Below the pieces are notes generated by a model that saw only the letters and a program-made list of their open reading frames with translations, had not been told where the DNA came from and searched no databases. The position numbers and the translations under genes are program-made. From Macrosoma leucophasiata (lineage: Eukaryota; Arthropoda; Insecta; Lepidoptera; Hedylidae), in the NCBI GenBank assembly GCA_036365455.1, contig JAWQUS010000016.1:15585001-15649000 (forward strand): DNA of 64,000 nucleotides, read 5' to 3'. Below, piece by piece: positions 11,658 through 26,600 of this stretch; the stretch's first letter is position 1; each line of letters starts with the position of its first letter.

Positions 11658-14600
11658 TCAGTCGTAGTGCAGAGCGTTTTCTGCGAGGGCGTGTGTGGCG
11701 GGGGACATCTTGTCGTCGATGGGGTCTATGGAGGTGAGGCGCGCTCTCGCTCGGGCGGCCCACTCCACTCTGCAGAAAGCCGCGGTGCCGAGCGATCCTA
11801 GTACCGCGAGTACGCCGAGTTGTACGGAGAGGAGCGCCCGGGACGAGTAGGCGAAGCACGCCGCAGCCGCAATTGACTGTAGATTAAGGTTATTCGTCAG
11901 ATATATTGAAGAGTTATCGTTTTCTGATACTTTAGAATTGTTTGTAATTATTTCAATGTGTTGTAATTTTCCTAAATAAATGGCTTATAAGTAAAAAGCC
12001 AACCCAAATGCCAACTCGGTCCAGTTGACTCACTACAAAGACGCGCCATTCGTATTGTTAACGAGCCAGGACTTACTGACAGGCTCGAACATCTGAGCCT
12101 GCGCCGAGACATTGGGAGTCTTTGCGTTTTATACCGTCTCTACAATGCGAGTAGAGAGTGCTCTGTTGAACTGTTCTACATGGTGCCACCGTCTCTTTTC
12201 CTACACCGTACTACCCGCCGAAGAGAGAAGTTCCACCCTCACTGACTGGACACCTGGCAATGTTCAACGGTGCGGTTCTCACGCTCGTTTTTGCCCAGAC
12301 CGTGTAAATTGTGGAACGAGCTTCCCTCTGAGGTGTTCCCTCGGTGCTACAATATGGGGTTCTTTAAAAATGGCGTCAAAAGAGTCCTTCAGGGCTGGCA
12401 GCGCGTTAGCGACGCCCCTGGTGTTGCAAATGTTCATAGGCGACGATGACTACTTTCCATCAGGTGGCCCGTCTGCTTGTCTGTCAATCCTTTGACATAA
12501 AAAAAAAGTATTGACATACCTGAGTGAACTTGAAGAGAGCGAACGCCGAAGTACTGTTATCGGAGTAGTTGCCGCCCAAGATGGAGTATATCTGGGTATT
12601 GTAGCAGGCATCTCCGAACCCGAGGAGGAAACTGCAGAACATGGCGAGATATGGAGACGGGTTGATGTAAGAAGTGTCGGTGGTGTCTCCGAAGGGCGCC
12701 ACGTTCGGCAGGTTGATGAAGATGAGGAAGAAGCTGGTGATGTGGATGAGGTAGCCCATTATCACGATCGGGTCGCGGCCCCAGCGTGTGGTCTTGTTGC
12801 CGAGGATACCGAACAGAGCGCCTCCTGTAAGGTGACAACATAAAGTCAAGTTAAAGATTACACATTCACAGATTAACTACACGGTGTAATTTTAACATCG
12901 AACGGCACACCCTTCGACATAACTCAGGGTGACCACAATCCCCATTATAATACTACTTACTTAGTGGTACAACACTGTAATTAACTTGACACTGCCGCCG
13001 TTCGGAAAAACGATTTTAATAAATTGTCATGTAACATATTCCGGAATAATGCACATTATGTAATAGAATACTTAGGACATGTTACTTAATTCCATGCAAA
13101 ATTAGGCAATTCAAATATCATATGATTAGATATTGTGACATAATAATTTTATATCTAAAAATAATTATGCAAAAATTTAATAATTATTCGAACTTTTTAA
13201 CATTATTGTTATTGAAGTTTAAAGCAAACGTGTTATGGATATACATTTTCAGACTAAAAATTTTATATGAAGTATGGGACTGCCATTGGCGAAAGATCCT
13301 CACACTACCTCATCTCAGTGATGACGTATTTAACATCACGTTATAGCTACTCACCTAACACTTCACCCAAACCGATGAAAACTCCTGAAAGGCCGACCAG
13401 TTGCTTCACGTTTTCACCCATGCCCAGTGTGAAACCAATGCTAGGACTGTACACACCGCTGAAGAAAGATAATTCCACTCCTGCAAATTATATATTGTAC
13501 AATTTTATTTATCGCTAGAACACAAGCGAATTAAAAGATATAAAGATAACTAAATCAAAAGAAAAATTAGACTTCGGGCGGGAATTGAATCTGCAACCTC
13601 TAGAATCTAGAGGTTGCAGATTCAATCTAGAGTCTCTAGATAACTAGCCCAGTCACTTTAACTCTAAGCTACCGAAGCCCTCAATATGGCATATGATTTG
13701 TTAAACAATGATTGATTAATTAAACACCCTTATATGAATTCAAAGCATTGACTGGGACCGCAACCAAAATTAATTTTACATATCATGTTATATGAACAGT
13801 CAGGGTTCCTCCGGTATTCAATAATCAATCAAATACGACTACCAATATGTTTAATAACCAAAGCATCAAGTATTCGTGGTTACTACCGGATTTTCAATGC
13901 TAGTTTAAACTGCCCCAGTAGCCTAGTGGTAGCAGGCCACTACTACTACGCTGGAGGTCCTGGGTTCGATACCCGGGTCGGGGACTATCAGAGATAACGG
14001 TTTAAAATCCTTTATCTCTGGTTTCATTGGGATTTTTCCATTTTCTGGAAGTTTCCCAGTACCTCGGAGTTTGGTAATGTACCCGGAGATGGCAACAGGC
14101 TCGCCACCTGTTACATGGGTCAACACGTAATCGGCGAATCGTGGATGTTTGCATGTATGCTTCAATGCATGCATTTACCTCTGCCTACCCCTTTGGGGAT
14201 CACAGGCGTGAAGTTACGTTTTAGTTTAAACTGTACATATATAAAACTAGAGATTTAATTTATATAATAATACTAGCTGACCGGGCAAACTTCGTATTGC
14301 CTCACAATGGAATAATGAGTCAAAGGTTTGATAGATACGGACTATTTGTATGGAAAAATGAAATTGTGCTTTTTACTATTTCCCTTCAATTTATTCATAT
14401 TTTCTTACCTTTCAAACCTTCCCTGGACTTCCAAAAATCATTCAAAACCAAAATTAGCCAAATCGGTCCAGCCATTCACGCGTGATGCCGTGACCAAGGA
14501 AAACGGGTTGCATTTTTATATGTATAGATGTTGCCATTAAAGTAGACTACTTGTCTCGTCGCAGGTATTAATTACGGTAGCATCAATGCATACAAAACCG

Positions 14601-17600
14601 CCAAAGAAAACATGAACTCTTATCTATATTCAAATAAAACGAGAATGAAATGCAATATCAACAAAATGTTTAAAAATATATTTTTTTGGAAGAATGTCAA
14701 TTATCAGCAGCTGTACTCACTAATGGGTGTACTGTACATATTGCCTTCATATTATCTGAAATACGTAAAAATAAATAAATTTCAGCCAAACATCAGTGTT
14801 CCTCACCAGTGTAAATGAAAGTGGTACTGAGCAGTAACATGTCACGCGTGCAAAACAGTCTCAGGGCACCCTTGAAAGCCTCCATCGGACCTTCTGCCTC
14901 ATGGCTAACCATTTCCGACTGAAATAGAGAACAATAAAATATTTTATCACCAAGAACATAAAAGCCCTTTTCACGATCATGTTGCTCTTGACCGTTAAAA
15001 CCTCGATATCGGATATTTATTAAGGGCGATAACACAATGTTACCGATGACAATATACGCGTTATATGGCCATGTGCGCCACACGGTACTGGGTCACTCCG
15101 GTTGCGTCACCGTGTTGTGATGATTGACCATTGCATGTTGCGTTTGAAGTTGCACAAGCCTATCTAAGATTGTCGCGTGTGTACCGCTTTTGTATAGTAT
15201 TCTTTGGTGATATAATCTAGAGAAACTAAAAATGTTTTAATTAAATATACTGATACAATATTGCGCAGTGAGATAATACAAGTACCACAAATAGTCTGCC
15301 ATGTGAAATTGGTTAATAAACAGCCCAAGACTCATAATCATATCTTATTATATAGCCCAGTATTTAGTTACCTAATTATCATTGTTCACTAGCCTAAACA
15401 GTTCTTGAATAAAAGACGTTTATGAAACTACGACAGGAAGGAACTGCAAAGTAATTACTCGTTTCATTAAAACGAACGATACTAATAAGTAACTTTACTG
15501 ACTTGCCGTCCGATCCGCCTTTATATCAACAAATTGCAGTCCATCTTGTCATATTGATTTGGGGCTTACTTATTAGCCGACCTAATAATGTCCTGCCTGC
15601 TAAGCTACTGAAAGCTGCTCCGACTAACGGCTGGTCCCAATATTGTACTTTCTATCGCGGATTGCTCCAATTTTGCTTGTGTTGCGTTGCGAGAGATCGT
15701 TTGAAATGATCTCTTGATCGATCTCTCGGTCAATATCCCAACAACAATGGAGAGCAAAATAATCTGTGGATTTATTATTCGGACGCCTTTTTTAGTAAAC
15801 AGGTCCAAGAATCGATCGCAAGTGATCATAAATGGATTGTGATCGAATATTGGGTCCCGCTATAAAACTACAGCCATATTCAATCTCTTCAGTTGAACAT
15901 GTTTAACGCAAAATGGTTGTTTCAGAAACAATTGACGACTTGGTTATTTAAAAAAAAGTATATATTTCTCCTTTCAAACAAAGTGATCACCTTTACATCG
16001 TCAATGGTGGGCGCACGTCGAGTGGGCCGCAGCAGAAGCAGAAAGACAATGCCGACCGCACACACGGCAGTCAGCGCGCCGAAGACCACGTTCCGCGTCT
16101 CCACGTCTATGTGCGTCTTTCCTTGGAACTTAATGAACACGAACAGGTTGCCGAAGAATAAACTGTAAATAAGCAAACATAACTCTATGAAGGTAGATCC
16201 GTAGAAAGGTAAGCAAGTATGTTCCTAACTTCAAAGACAATTATGGCATGTATAGGTATGTATAGTTAACATTTTAGAATTCGGTTGTAGGCTCCACACA
16301 ATGTTAACAAATAGGGATCGCTCGGATCATTAGTAGCACTCACAGCGCCTTTTCCAGAAACGTCGCGCTCTAGGCGCCATGTGCCACGACAGGGAGAATC
16401 GAAATGCAAAAAATATAGTAATGTCTTTCGACATGCGAATATAGATCACTAAACCAACCGCTGATGACCATTTAATTAGGTATTTTCATAGCCCAGAAGA
16501 CCACCCCGTGTGCCGGGATATAGACAAAACTTCTCCTTTTCCTGTTCCTCCATTCTCATCCATCCCATGAAGCTCAACTACAGTGTTATATACGATCCCG
16601 ACCCGTGGTACAACTGCGATATTCAACTGGTTGTACTATTTGATTTATTTATTTTATTATTTTTGGAAAGCAGACAGTGAAAATATAACTGCATACAAAT
16701 ATAATAATTAAAACTATACACCATTTAGGAGTATTCGCATGTAACATCTGTCTATGGAGAAGTAAAGTTACCCATAGTTCAACTCTTAGCCCAGAAGACC
16801 CCGGAGTTCCGGGATATAGTGTCGGCATCGCTTTTGAATGTGAGGTAGTTGCCCGTTGCCTTTGCCCTAGCTGCTCTCAATGTACAGCAACCACCTGCGC
16901 CGATGCAGGAACGTAGTTATGAAGGCGTCCTCCATGCCATGAAGAAAGAAGAAAAACAAGAATCCATCACAAACATTGTTCTGCATTGTAACATAGCTTA
17001 GAAGACGCCAGGGTTGGTTATTCAGTGTAGGCGACGCTGTTGAGCGTAAGGTAAGTAGTTGACCTAGCTGGTCCATATAGCGACTGCACCCAAGCCGATC
17101 TTAGAGCAACCACGTACGCAGGAACAGGAACGTCGCTATTAAAGCTTCTTCTCCGTTCACTTCCATCCTATGAATCTCATACACACTCACCTGCATTGTA
17201 ACATAGCCCAGAAGACCCCGGAGTTTCGGGATATAGTATCGGCATCGCTGTTGAGCGTAAGGTAGTTGCCCTGGCCAGTCCATATTGCAGCCGCACCCGC
17301 GCCTATCAGCACGCTTGCCACGTACAGCAGCCACGTGCGCGGGAACAGGAACGTCACTATGAAGAACCTGGAACAAAGTGTTGATTTTAACAGTGGTATG
17401 GCCGAGAACCGTAGTCTGGATTGTTTAATTGTTTAAAAATCCTAACGCCTCGTCTGTACGAAGAGAAAAGCAGCGGCCAATATATGCATTCAAGCATGCA
17501 ACTGAATCCCTACAATTCAGCATTAACATTTTATCGTTTTATTAGTTGGGATTACCAACATTCTAAGCAAATATTTACATTCTTTACGAAACTCCAACTA

Positions 17601-20600
17601 AAACTTCCATTGCCACAAAGCCTCTCGAATAGTAAAATTTCAATATCAATTAGGCAGGTACTCTCCGAACCGGCGCCAGAGACATACCACTATACAATGA
17701 GCTTATAAATATATAATATCATTGCCCGTATGTATCAGATAGTGGTCTGCTATCACGACACAACCGAAGCCATTTTAACTAAAAAAAACTTCCTTCTAAA
17801 AATACCTAACTTCTGGGACTATCTTAATACCCTGCCTAATGTATTCGTTCACGAAAGAACCTACGCAGTGTACGGAATATTTATTTTAAAAAAAAACACT
17901 ACTCAAAGTCAATTTCAACGATTCAACGTGGTAAAGATCATCGTGAATCGGGAAGTCGGTTATCTGGTAATGATTGCGGCTACGTGCTTGATTGGACTAC
18001 TTTCCTTACATATTTTTTTTGTCGCTACATACCAACAACATTGAATTAAGAAAGCAAGTTTCGGGACATAGAGACGACATTACAGTTCAACCGTTTAGCC
18101 AGCAAGCAGTTTAATAGTAGGTTATTAGTACGTTCCGATCAAAAAGAGAATCGTATATTGTAAACTAAAATTTATGGAATACCTGCTTAAGGATTTTGCA
18201 AAAGATACAAAGATGTTGTAATCCAATAAGATATTGATATTTCACTAAACTATTTATCTAAATAGGTACCTATCTACCATGCCAAATAGTATGAAGTAAA
18301 AATCGTCAAATTAACTGTAGGTAATACTACTTATCATTATAAAATGCAATTAAAATAACCTTCATTAACTAAACTGCATTGGCCCAGTGATTGAGAAACC
18401 TAGTCTGTGGGCAATTACCCCATTGGTCCCATTAGGTTATTTAATTGGCAAGTCGATAAGCAAATTCGCGAACAACATTAGAAGGCTAACTACATGTATC
18501 ATTAGGTCTTAGGACACGATGGCCAGATGTTAATGCAAGTGATTTAATAAGATACCTTGCCTACTTAAGAAAGGGGTTTATTCTTAAAGGTGTTCGCCTG
18601 ATGCACAATTGTAAATGAAACTACAATAACATTATTATTTGCATTATTGTGTAGTAACTATTGTTACATATTCTCTGTTACTGTACCGCGAGGAAAAGAC
18701 AAGTTTTAAATAGAATATTAAATAAGTAGATTAGGGTAGTTGAGGAAGTGATTATGAGGAAGAGGAGTAGGAAGAGGAATTGTGATGCGCCAATTTAGAG
18801 GATGCGGATATTTTTATGAGGAAGAGGATGAGGAAGAGGAAGAGGAAGCAGATGACATAATAATAATAGCAACTCTTGAAACGTCCCACTGCTGGGCACG
18901 AGTCTCTCCCCTTCTTGAGGGGAGGTCTGGAGCTTACTCCACCACGCTGCTCCAATGCGGGTTGGTGGAGTTACTTGCAAGGGTTAGTGGCCAACCCGCT
19001 GTCGGATGTTTTCAAACCGCCCATAAAGCCTCCGACAAGGTTTAACGACTGCTATCTGTCGATAGCAACCGGGACCGTCGGCGGCGTCCTGCTCTCCGAA
19101 GCACGAAAATGCGCCGGGAGGCCTTGCGCGCTACAGAAAGATGAGAAGAGGATGATACGAAGATATAAATACTAGCGGACCCAACCTAAAATCTGCTGTC
19201 CTGTCTCTATCTACTTAACTAAGTATATATATATACAAAACAAATAATTAAAAGAGCATTTTGTAGTGGTTGATCCACTACAAAATGCTCTTTTAGTCCC
19301 GTTTACAATATAAAAATATGAATACAAATCGTGAAAGTTTAAAACAATTAATCTGAGCCTACGCAGAGACATTGGGAGTATGTGCGTGTTGTACCGTCTC
19401 TACAATGGTGAGTGCTCTGCTGAACTGTTTGATATGGTGCTACCATCTATTTTGCTACACCGTACTACCCGCCGAAGAGAGAAGTTCCACCCACACCGAC
19501 TGGACACCTGGCAGTGCTCAACGGTGCGGTTTTCACGTTCGTTTTTGCCCACAACGTGTAAATTGTGGAATGAACTTCCCTCTGAGGTGTTCCCTAGGTG
19601 CTACATTAAGAGGTTCTTCAAAAATGGCGTCAAAGGAGTCCTTCAGGGCTGGCAGCGCGTTGGCAACTCCCCTGGTGTTGCAAATGTTCATAGGCGACGG
19701 TGACCGCTTTCCATCAAGTGGCCCGTCTGCTTGTCTGTCAACCTACAGACATAAAAAAACGCACGCACACCAAAAAGAAGATGAGTGAATGACACAATTT
19801 CATTTAGGAATTGAAATGAAAATAAGTCGAATATTATTAATCAAAATTAAAGAATTGAATACTATTAATCGAAATTTATTTTAAACAGGGAGGTTAATTT
19901 TTATAAAAACAATATTTGGACGCTGTTTCCCTAACAACCGGTTTTATAGCTCATCATATACCAATACAGCATTGCTAAAAAGTCGTTTGCTGGTACATTT
20001 GATGGAAGAGAAGATAGGTATAGTAAAGATACAGTTCTGTAAAGCCCCGAATATTTCGATTTTTAAGTTGAGTACGCGTATAAACAAAATAATGTATGTC
20101 AATAAAATTAAAACAAACAATCAAGGAACAGCGCCGGTGGCGGGTGGGAAGGTCTCGCTCGCCTGTTCGGCCTGGCACCGTGCTGCGGCGTGTGCGTTGC
20201 CATCGATACGCGACGCGCATGCGCAACAAAATTCCTCATAAATTCCTCTTAAATTTTGAGGAAGCGGTAGCGGATGAGGTTTTTTTTATTTTAATTTTTG
20301 AGGATGCGGAAACGGTTGAGGATCCCAAAATATTGCGGAACTTCCTCATTATGAGGAAGAGGAAGTGGAATCCTCAGCAACCCTAAAGTAGATATACGAA
20401 GTTCTGACAGGAAATATTCATACAGATCGAGTTCTAAAACGTCTTCAAATCGAGGTCCGTGGCTACTTTAAGAGATATACACCGTAGCGAAACAAAGGTA
20501 TTTTGGTTAATGGTGATAAAGTTCATTTATCATGTTAAAAAAAATCGAATGACAGTGTCTTATAATGATAAGGACGCTAATGTCCAAATTAAGATTCGAA

Positions 20601-23600
20601 ATTTAGTTTAGTTGCCTAAAATACGAGTAATAGCTTTATGACATTATGATATGTTTTCTGAGATCCCAAACTTGATTGGCCACTCAGAAGTTACTCGAAG
20701 GTCGTTTGATAACAGAAATAGCAAGGTTCAGATTGGAAATATCAGGTTGTGCGTATATCTGCAGGTCATCCGTACACAAATGGAAAAACCCGGGAACATT
20801 AAAGCATTTAAATAAAAAGTGGGACAGTGTATCACCTTGTGGAACGCCAAAAGAAACATTTTTAATATTAAAAAAATATCACATTATCGGGATTCGATTT
20901 TTGATATTCACTAGATATAAAGATGACCATAAGTGAATTGAAAGACCCTAGAATAGTTTTTCTTCTTAAATTAAAAAAAGGAATATATTTCAACAATTTA
21001 ATAGATACTACTAGGTCCAAAAAGATCAGATTGGAGTGCTTTTGTTTATGTCTCCATTGATTGCCACGAAGTTGGTACAAAACTGCGCATTTCGATATTG
21101 ATAAAATGTTTCACCGAATGCAAGCTTCAAATCCAAAAAAGGGCGACACAAAATAGAATATGACTATAGGAAACGTTCCAAAATGTATGAAACTTAACCC
21201 CGCACCATGTACCAAAAAAATGTTGAAAAAAAAACTAATCAACTACATTATTATTTCAATCTGTGATTACTTGTTGTTACTAGTTTCTTGTGCTTGTTCA
21301 TTACTAATATAAATAAATAATCTAATTTCTTTTCGACACGCATTTCCTATACATAAATTGGTAGTGAACGTAAACATTACTTTTGACCTGTTACTTTGAA
21401 ATATAATCAGGCAAAACGTTGTCATGGTACATTGACCTCTAGTATGTCACGGAATACGTGTCATAATAATAATAATGAAATTAAACTAGCAACATCGAAT
21501 GCTAGTATTTGACATTTACACGCTCATGAAGTTTCGTAAACGGTGAATGTGTGCATTGTGTCTTTTTGTTACCTTTTCACGACTAAGCGCTATATGAGGT
21601 GGGATTTGCCAATAGTTAACATTGGGCGCGATTAGAGAAATTAATATCTCACAAAACTTTGTAATCCAATCAGCGTGCTCACTAGGATTATTGAAGTCGG
21701 AGACTAAAATCCAACAATCAGACTTTGAAACTGAACATGCACACATATATATATGGAAGAATATTTAATTTATTATGAGAATTGTCATAAAATATTTCGT
21801 GACCACAAGTCTAATTAATTGTAATTGACACGAGGCATGTTAACGTAACAAAACGGGTGTAACAAAAGTGACCAGCCTTGAACAACATTGACTGATTGAA
21901 TGTAGTGAAGGTTTAGTTAAAAACAAGATTTAGTTATCCGTGCTGCAATTACATGAATAAATGAAGTGGACGCTAGAGTAGGACACCACAAGTTGACACC
22001 AAACCTTCTAACCCACTGAATAATTGACGTAATAGAGATAAGAGTAGATACCTATTAAATGTTAGCTCACTTATGTTAAATAAGTATTTATTTTCTAAAA
22101 GGTACCTATAATAAAAAGGCCGTACAGAGACTATTCCAGTAAAGGTCAGCATAGACATATTGATCTATTTGTATGTTTCATTTAATTTTATAAGTACATA
22201 TTTATAATGCATCAATTACAGTAACTATGAATATGAAGATAATAAATCAATACTTAAAGATACAATTTAATAACGATGTATGATGTGAAATGAGTGTCTT
22301 TAATAAAATTACATAAATATTTATCGAGATATGTATTGATGAATTATATGTAATTAGGTATTATTTTGAAGCACCTCTTGTGAAAAAAGATGACCATGTA
22401 GCGCAAAGTGAGATCATTTCACTTCTTGAAGTCATTCACCTCTACATACCCGAGTGTTCGATACGTCACGTTGTAGATGACAATAAACAAATATTTTTTA
22501 TTTTAAAAGAATCTCATGAATAATTTTACTTTGTACTGCAATGAATAATGCATTAAAAACCAAAGGTTTACCTAAATTATGGGATAGAAAAATAATTGAA
22601 ATGCGTACAATAGCTTCAGAATAACGGCGCCCGCATTGGTCACACTGGCACGCTACAGTTGTTGCGTGTCTGTCATTGGTAAGGTAACAAAACAGATAGG
22701 ATCGACTGTATCTAGTAGAACTGATTTTATTTATTGTTATGGAAAACAAAAATTAAAGGTAGAATTACACAGAAATAACTTACTACTAAGAATAAATACG
22801 GATTACAACATCATGTATTATGAAAACTAATGGAATTTCGAAAAACATAGATTTTCGGTCGCTTTCAGCCTTCTGGCCGCGAACAGCGGCACAATCCATG
22901 AACCTAAATTTGATTACAAGGAATATTATTCGTAAAAACTAAGAAAATATTTCGTAAGTATAGGTATAGGTAATAAGTAGCTTCCTGTCTTCCCTATTTG
23001 TAGATAATTGAGTTAAAAATAGCAACTGACTATGAACTGACAGCATTCTTTTATTTCCAAACGACGATCTACTAAATATAATTTATATCGCAATATGAAA
23101 TTACTCAAAGATTTATTATGTTTAATATTTATATTAAACGGTTCATAATTGGCCGCGCACAGCAGTTCGCAGTTCTTTTCTTTAAAATTAAATAAGTAAG
23201 AGTCGTGTACTCAACATTAATGTAATAACCCTATGGTTAAAGTTACGTAAAGATGAGATCGATACTTACTAAGGCCAGCAACATTGCAAAATGCGCATCA
23301 CATAAATGCCAACGAGCCTTGTTATGGTGATTTAAAAATGAATTTACAATATGGTCAACCAGATGTCAAAAACAAACAGACCCTTGAGTATTTCGACATT
23401 TTGTGAAATTTTCGTTTTTGGAACCTATTATTAATTTCACAATGGTAGGTTCTTTTCTTACAGCGATGAATATACATTAAATTTAATTCACGGCTAAGTT
23501 AAGACCATTCTTAATTTTAATAATCTTTGTAATTCATCATTGGACAATAATTTTTAGATGCTACTTATTAATTAGAAGCAAAGAAACATTATATTATAGG

Positions 23601-26600
23601 TACATTGTGTTTTATAGATAGACAACGCTATTTGATTTGGATAATTGTATAATTACTAGCAGAGTTTGTCTCATTATTTTATGGAAAGTTGCTAATTATT
23701 GACATTATTGATGATTATTCTATTGAACATATCCTATACGACAATTAAGATTTGAACTTTTTTTTTGCAAAAGATGTGATTTTTATATAGCTCTATACTT
23801 TCTTTTTGGAATTTAATGAACATACAATTTAATTACACGTTTACATCGACAAGTTAGGCAAAGCAGTAAGTAACGTGGAATACAGTGATATGAGAAAACA
23901 CGTGGTTCAATTTATTGTTACACCAGTACGCGATGAGTGAAAGTAGATTTTTGCTCCGCCACTTGATAGCCTCTGAATTGAGATTGTTATACCAATAAAA
24001 CTGTGGCCATAATTCATAAAAACTTTGTTGCAACTTCAAGTATAAATGGTCCCTATTTTCTAACTGTACAGAATGTCGAAATTAGCTTAATTGACTATTG
24101 AATAGCTGATCTTCAGTTCTAATTAATTCAATCATAAAAAAATCGCGTCAAGTATTTATATTGTTTATTACAATATTGTAAACTAGAGAAACAATACAAT
24201 TCATTGCTACACTAATGTTCTCATCAGCTGCATGCATTTCCTTATTTTTTTTTCTTTTATCACGTCGCTAACGTTACCTTATAATTTATTGGTTAAACTT
24301 ATCATTTAAAGAAAATTCCTGTTAAGCGATTGTGCAAACAAGTAAACTTACTGAAATATTACTTAACTTTTTATCGATTAATTTAATTTATTGGTTATCT
24401 TCCAATTAAGAACATTTTTGGCTAGCCGTCCGACTTCGAACTTATTTTTAATTAATCATACCACTGTTCATTATTAATTTAGAACTGCAATTTATAAAAT
24501 TAGATACTGTATGTATGTCGAGTAGGTAGACCATGTTACATATACATCACTACTGTACCCATAAGATAACTCTTGAAATGATAATACATATTAATATGAC
24601 AATATAATGACTATGTATGTTCTATCAGGGAAATAGCCGCGGGCACCTAAAGAGATGGTAATAAAGGTTATATTTGATTGATTTTGGATAAGCGGCGATT
24701 TCCCTGACTGTGATTCGACGAACGAATTGTACGATACCTTCCCTGTGACCTCCGAAACCAAACGGTGAATTGAACGGAAATTAGGTACATTAATCTGAAT
24801 AATATCAAGTAATGTGCGGCGTCGGGACCTGACCACCCCACTACCGCTATTGGAAGATAATTCTTCCAATAGAGGCAGTATTCTTCCGCTAGTGCAGTCA
24901 GTCAACCGAACAATCGCAGTCAAACTATTAATATGGGGCGGTAGTAAGTGTAATAACGCATAACGATCGCCAATCCGCATGCCAAGCGTGGCGATTATAG
25001 CATATCCGCTGCGACTGCAGTCCAGTAGTGGACCTCTTTAGAATTGCCATCAAACCGGAAGACAGTAAAGCGGCATTAACATCTAGGTACATAACAGCAG
25101 ATAATTAAATGTTATCTGCCGTTACTGCCGTACAGTCCAATCCTTATTAACATTACAAAAGGTATTATCATTTATTTACCTACGTTAATCTTAATATATA
25201 TAAATCTCGTGTCACAATGTTTGTCCTCAATGGACTCCTAAACCACTTAACCGATTATAATAAAATTCGCACACCATGTGCAGTTCGATCCAACTTGAGA
25301 GATAGGATAGCTTACATTACGCTATGACTAATAGGAGCAGAGCAGCGCGGGCGAAGCCGGGGCGGCCCGCTAGTAAGTATATATATTAAAATCAATTGCT
25401 GTTCGTTAGTCTCGCTAAAACTGGAGAACGGGTGGACCGATTTGGCTAATTTTGGTTTTGAATGATTTTTTAAAGTCCAGGGAAGGTTTAAAAGGTAAGA
25501 AATTATGAAATTGAAGGGAAGTAGTAAAAACCACAATTTCATCTTCCCAAACAAATAGTCCGTATCTATCAAACCTTTGACACATTATTTCATTCTCAGG
25601 CAATACTCTGTCGGGGTTCCGCAAGAATTTAGAAAAAAAAATCAAAACACCTCTCCCTGGTCGCTCTGCGGCCGCACAAAACGCTATGAACGTTATTTAT
25701 TTATTTATTTGTATTTGTAGAAACAGTTCCAGTCATTGTATTCTGCATAGACAACCACTTGCGATGAAGCAAATGCCGTCAAATCCAAAATTAGTTATGG
25801 ATGAAGCGGTAAAAATAATTAATTTTATCAAATCACGACCACTACAATCCCGATTGTTCTCATTATTGTGTGAGGATTATGGCAGCACACATAAAACACT
25901 GCTGCTCCATACAGAAGTGCGATGGCTGTCTCGGGATAAAACTTTAACAAGGCTATTTGAACTTAGAGCCGAGTTACAAATGTTTCTTTCAGCAGATACG
26001 CGCATCTTTTGAAAAGTATTTTCCCGAAGAACACAATACAAAAATTAAAGTGAATTCATGGAGTCATAATCTTTTTTTACCCAACTTCGAAAAGCCTGAA
26101 AACATGTCAAACGAGATATACGAATCTCTTTAAGAAATGTCATCAGACATAAGTATGGAGTCACTGTTCAAAACGACGCCTGTCAATGATTTTTGGAGCA
26201 GAATCCAAGATGAATATGCAATGCTTGGCCAAATGGCTCTGGATATTCTTCTCCCGTTCCCAATTACATATTTGTGCGAAACAGGATTCTTTACCTACGC
26301 AGCCACGAAAACAAAATATCGCAATAGACTGGACGCCGAAGCTGATATGAGACTCCAACTTTCTTCCATCAAACCTGATATCAACGAATTGATGAAAAAT
26401 AAAAAACAGTTTCATACCTCCCACTAGTTAGATTTTTTCTTTTTTAATGTTTTCTATTATTGTCCTTGCCAAGTGGTGAAGTAACTGTTACATTGTACTT
26501 TTATTATGCTGATTAATAAAAAATACACTTATAAAAACAATTGTTTTATTGTAGGGTTCCATCAAGTATTTTGATTCCCAAAAGGGTTCCGTCATTTAAA

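Larger units (their letters stand above)
18726..20395. mobile_element. Composite element with inverted TTAGGG...TGAGGA ends
   Basis: The left end TTAGGGTAGTTGAGGAAG and the inverted right end TTTAGGGTTGCTGAGGATT match over the terminal bases. Both ends are followed by purine-rich GAGGAAGAGG/GAGGATGCGG repeats (18738-18850, 20240-20370). The interior carries a 5S-like SINE, a palindrome, a LINE fragment and a GC-rich patch at 20130-20225, as if later insertions had expanded a shorter transposon. Confidence 0.45.

Noticed and set aside
11545..11859. 104-codon Arg-rich minus-strand frame at the MFSD11 3' end
   Set aside because: A frame shifted by one base gives the expected MFSD11 C terminus with correct splice phase.
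12511..12843. Plus-strand 110-codon frame
   Set aside because: It is the antisense of MFSD11 exon 7, whose minus-strand frame matches the family and has proper splice sites.
13908..13985. Possible tRNA gene
   Set aside because: Good B box, but the acceptor and anticodon arms do not close properly and the sequence continues into a SINE body shared with other copies.
17101..17376. 91-codon minus-strand frame over MFSD11 exon 3
   Set aside because: It is in a different frame from the one that continues exons 2 and 4; the other frame carries the family motifs.
17730..18044. 104-codon plus-strand frame in MFSD11 intron 2
   Set aside because: AT-rich, no family resemblance, no splice or promoter support.
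18782..18850. Glu/Asp-rich frame
   Set aside because: Translation of a GAGGAAGAGG purine repeat within a transposon end.
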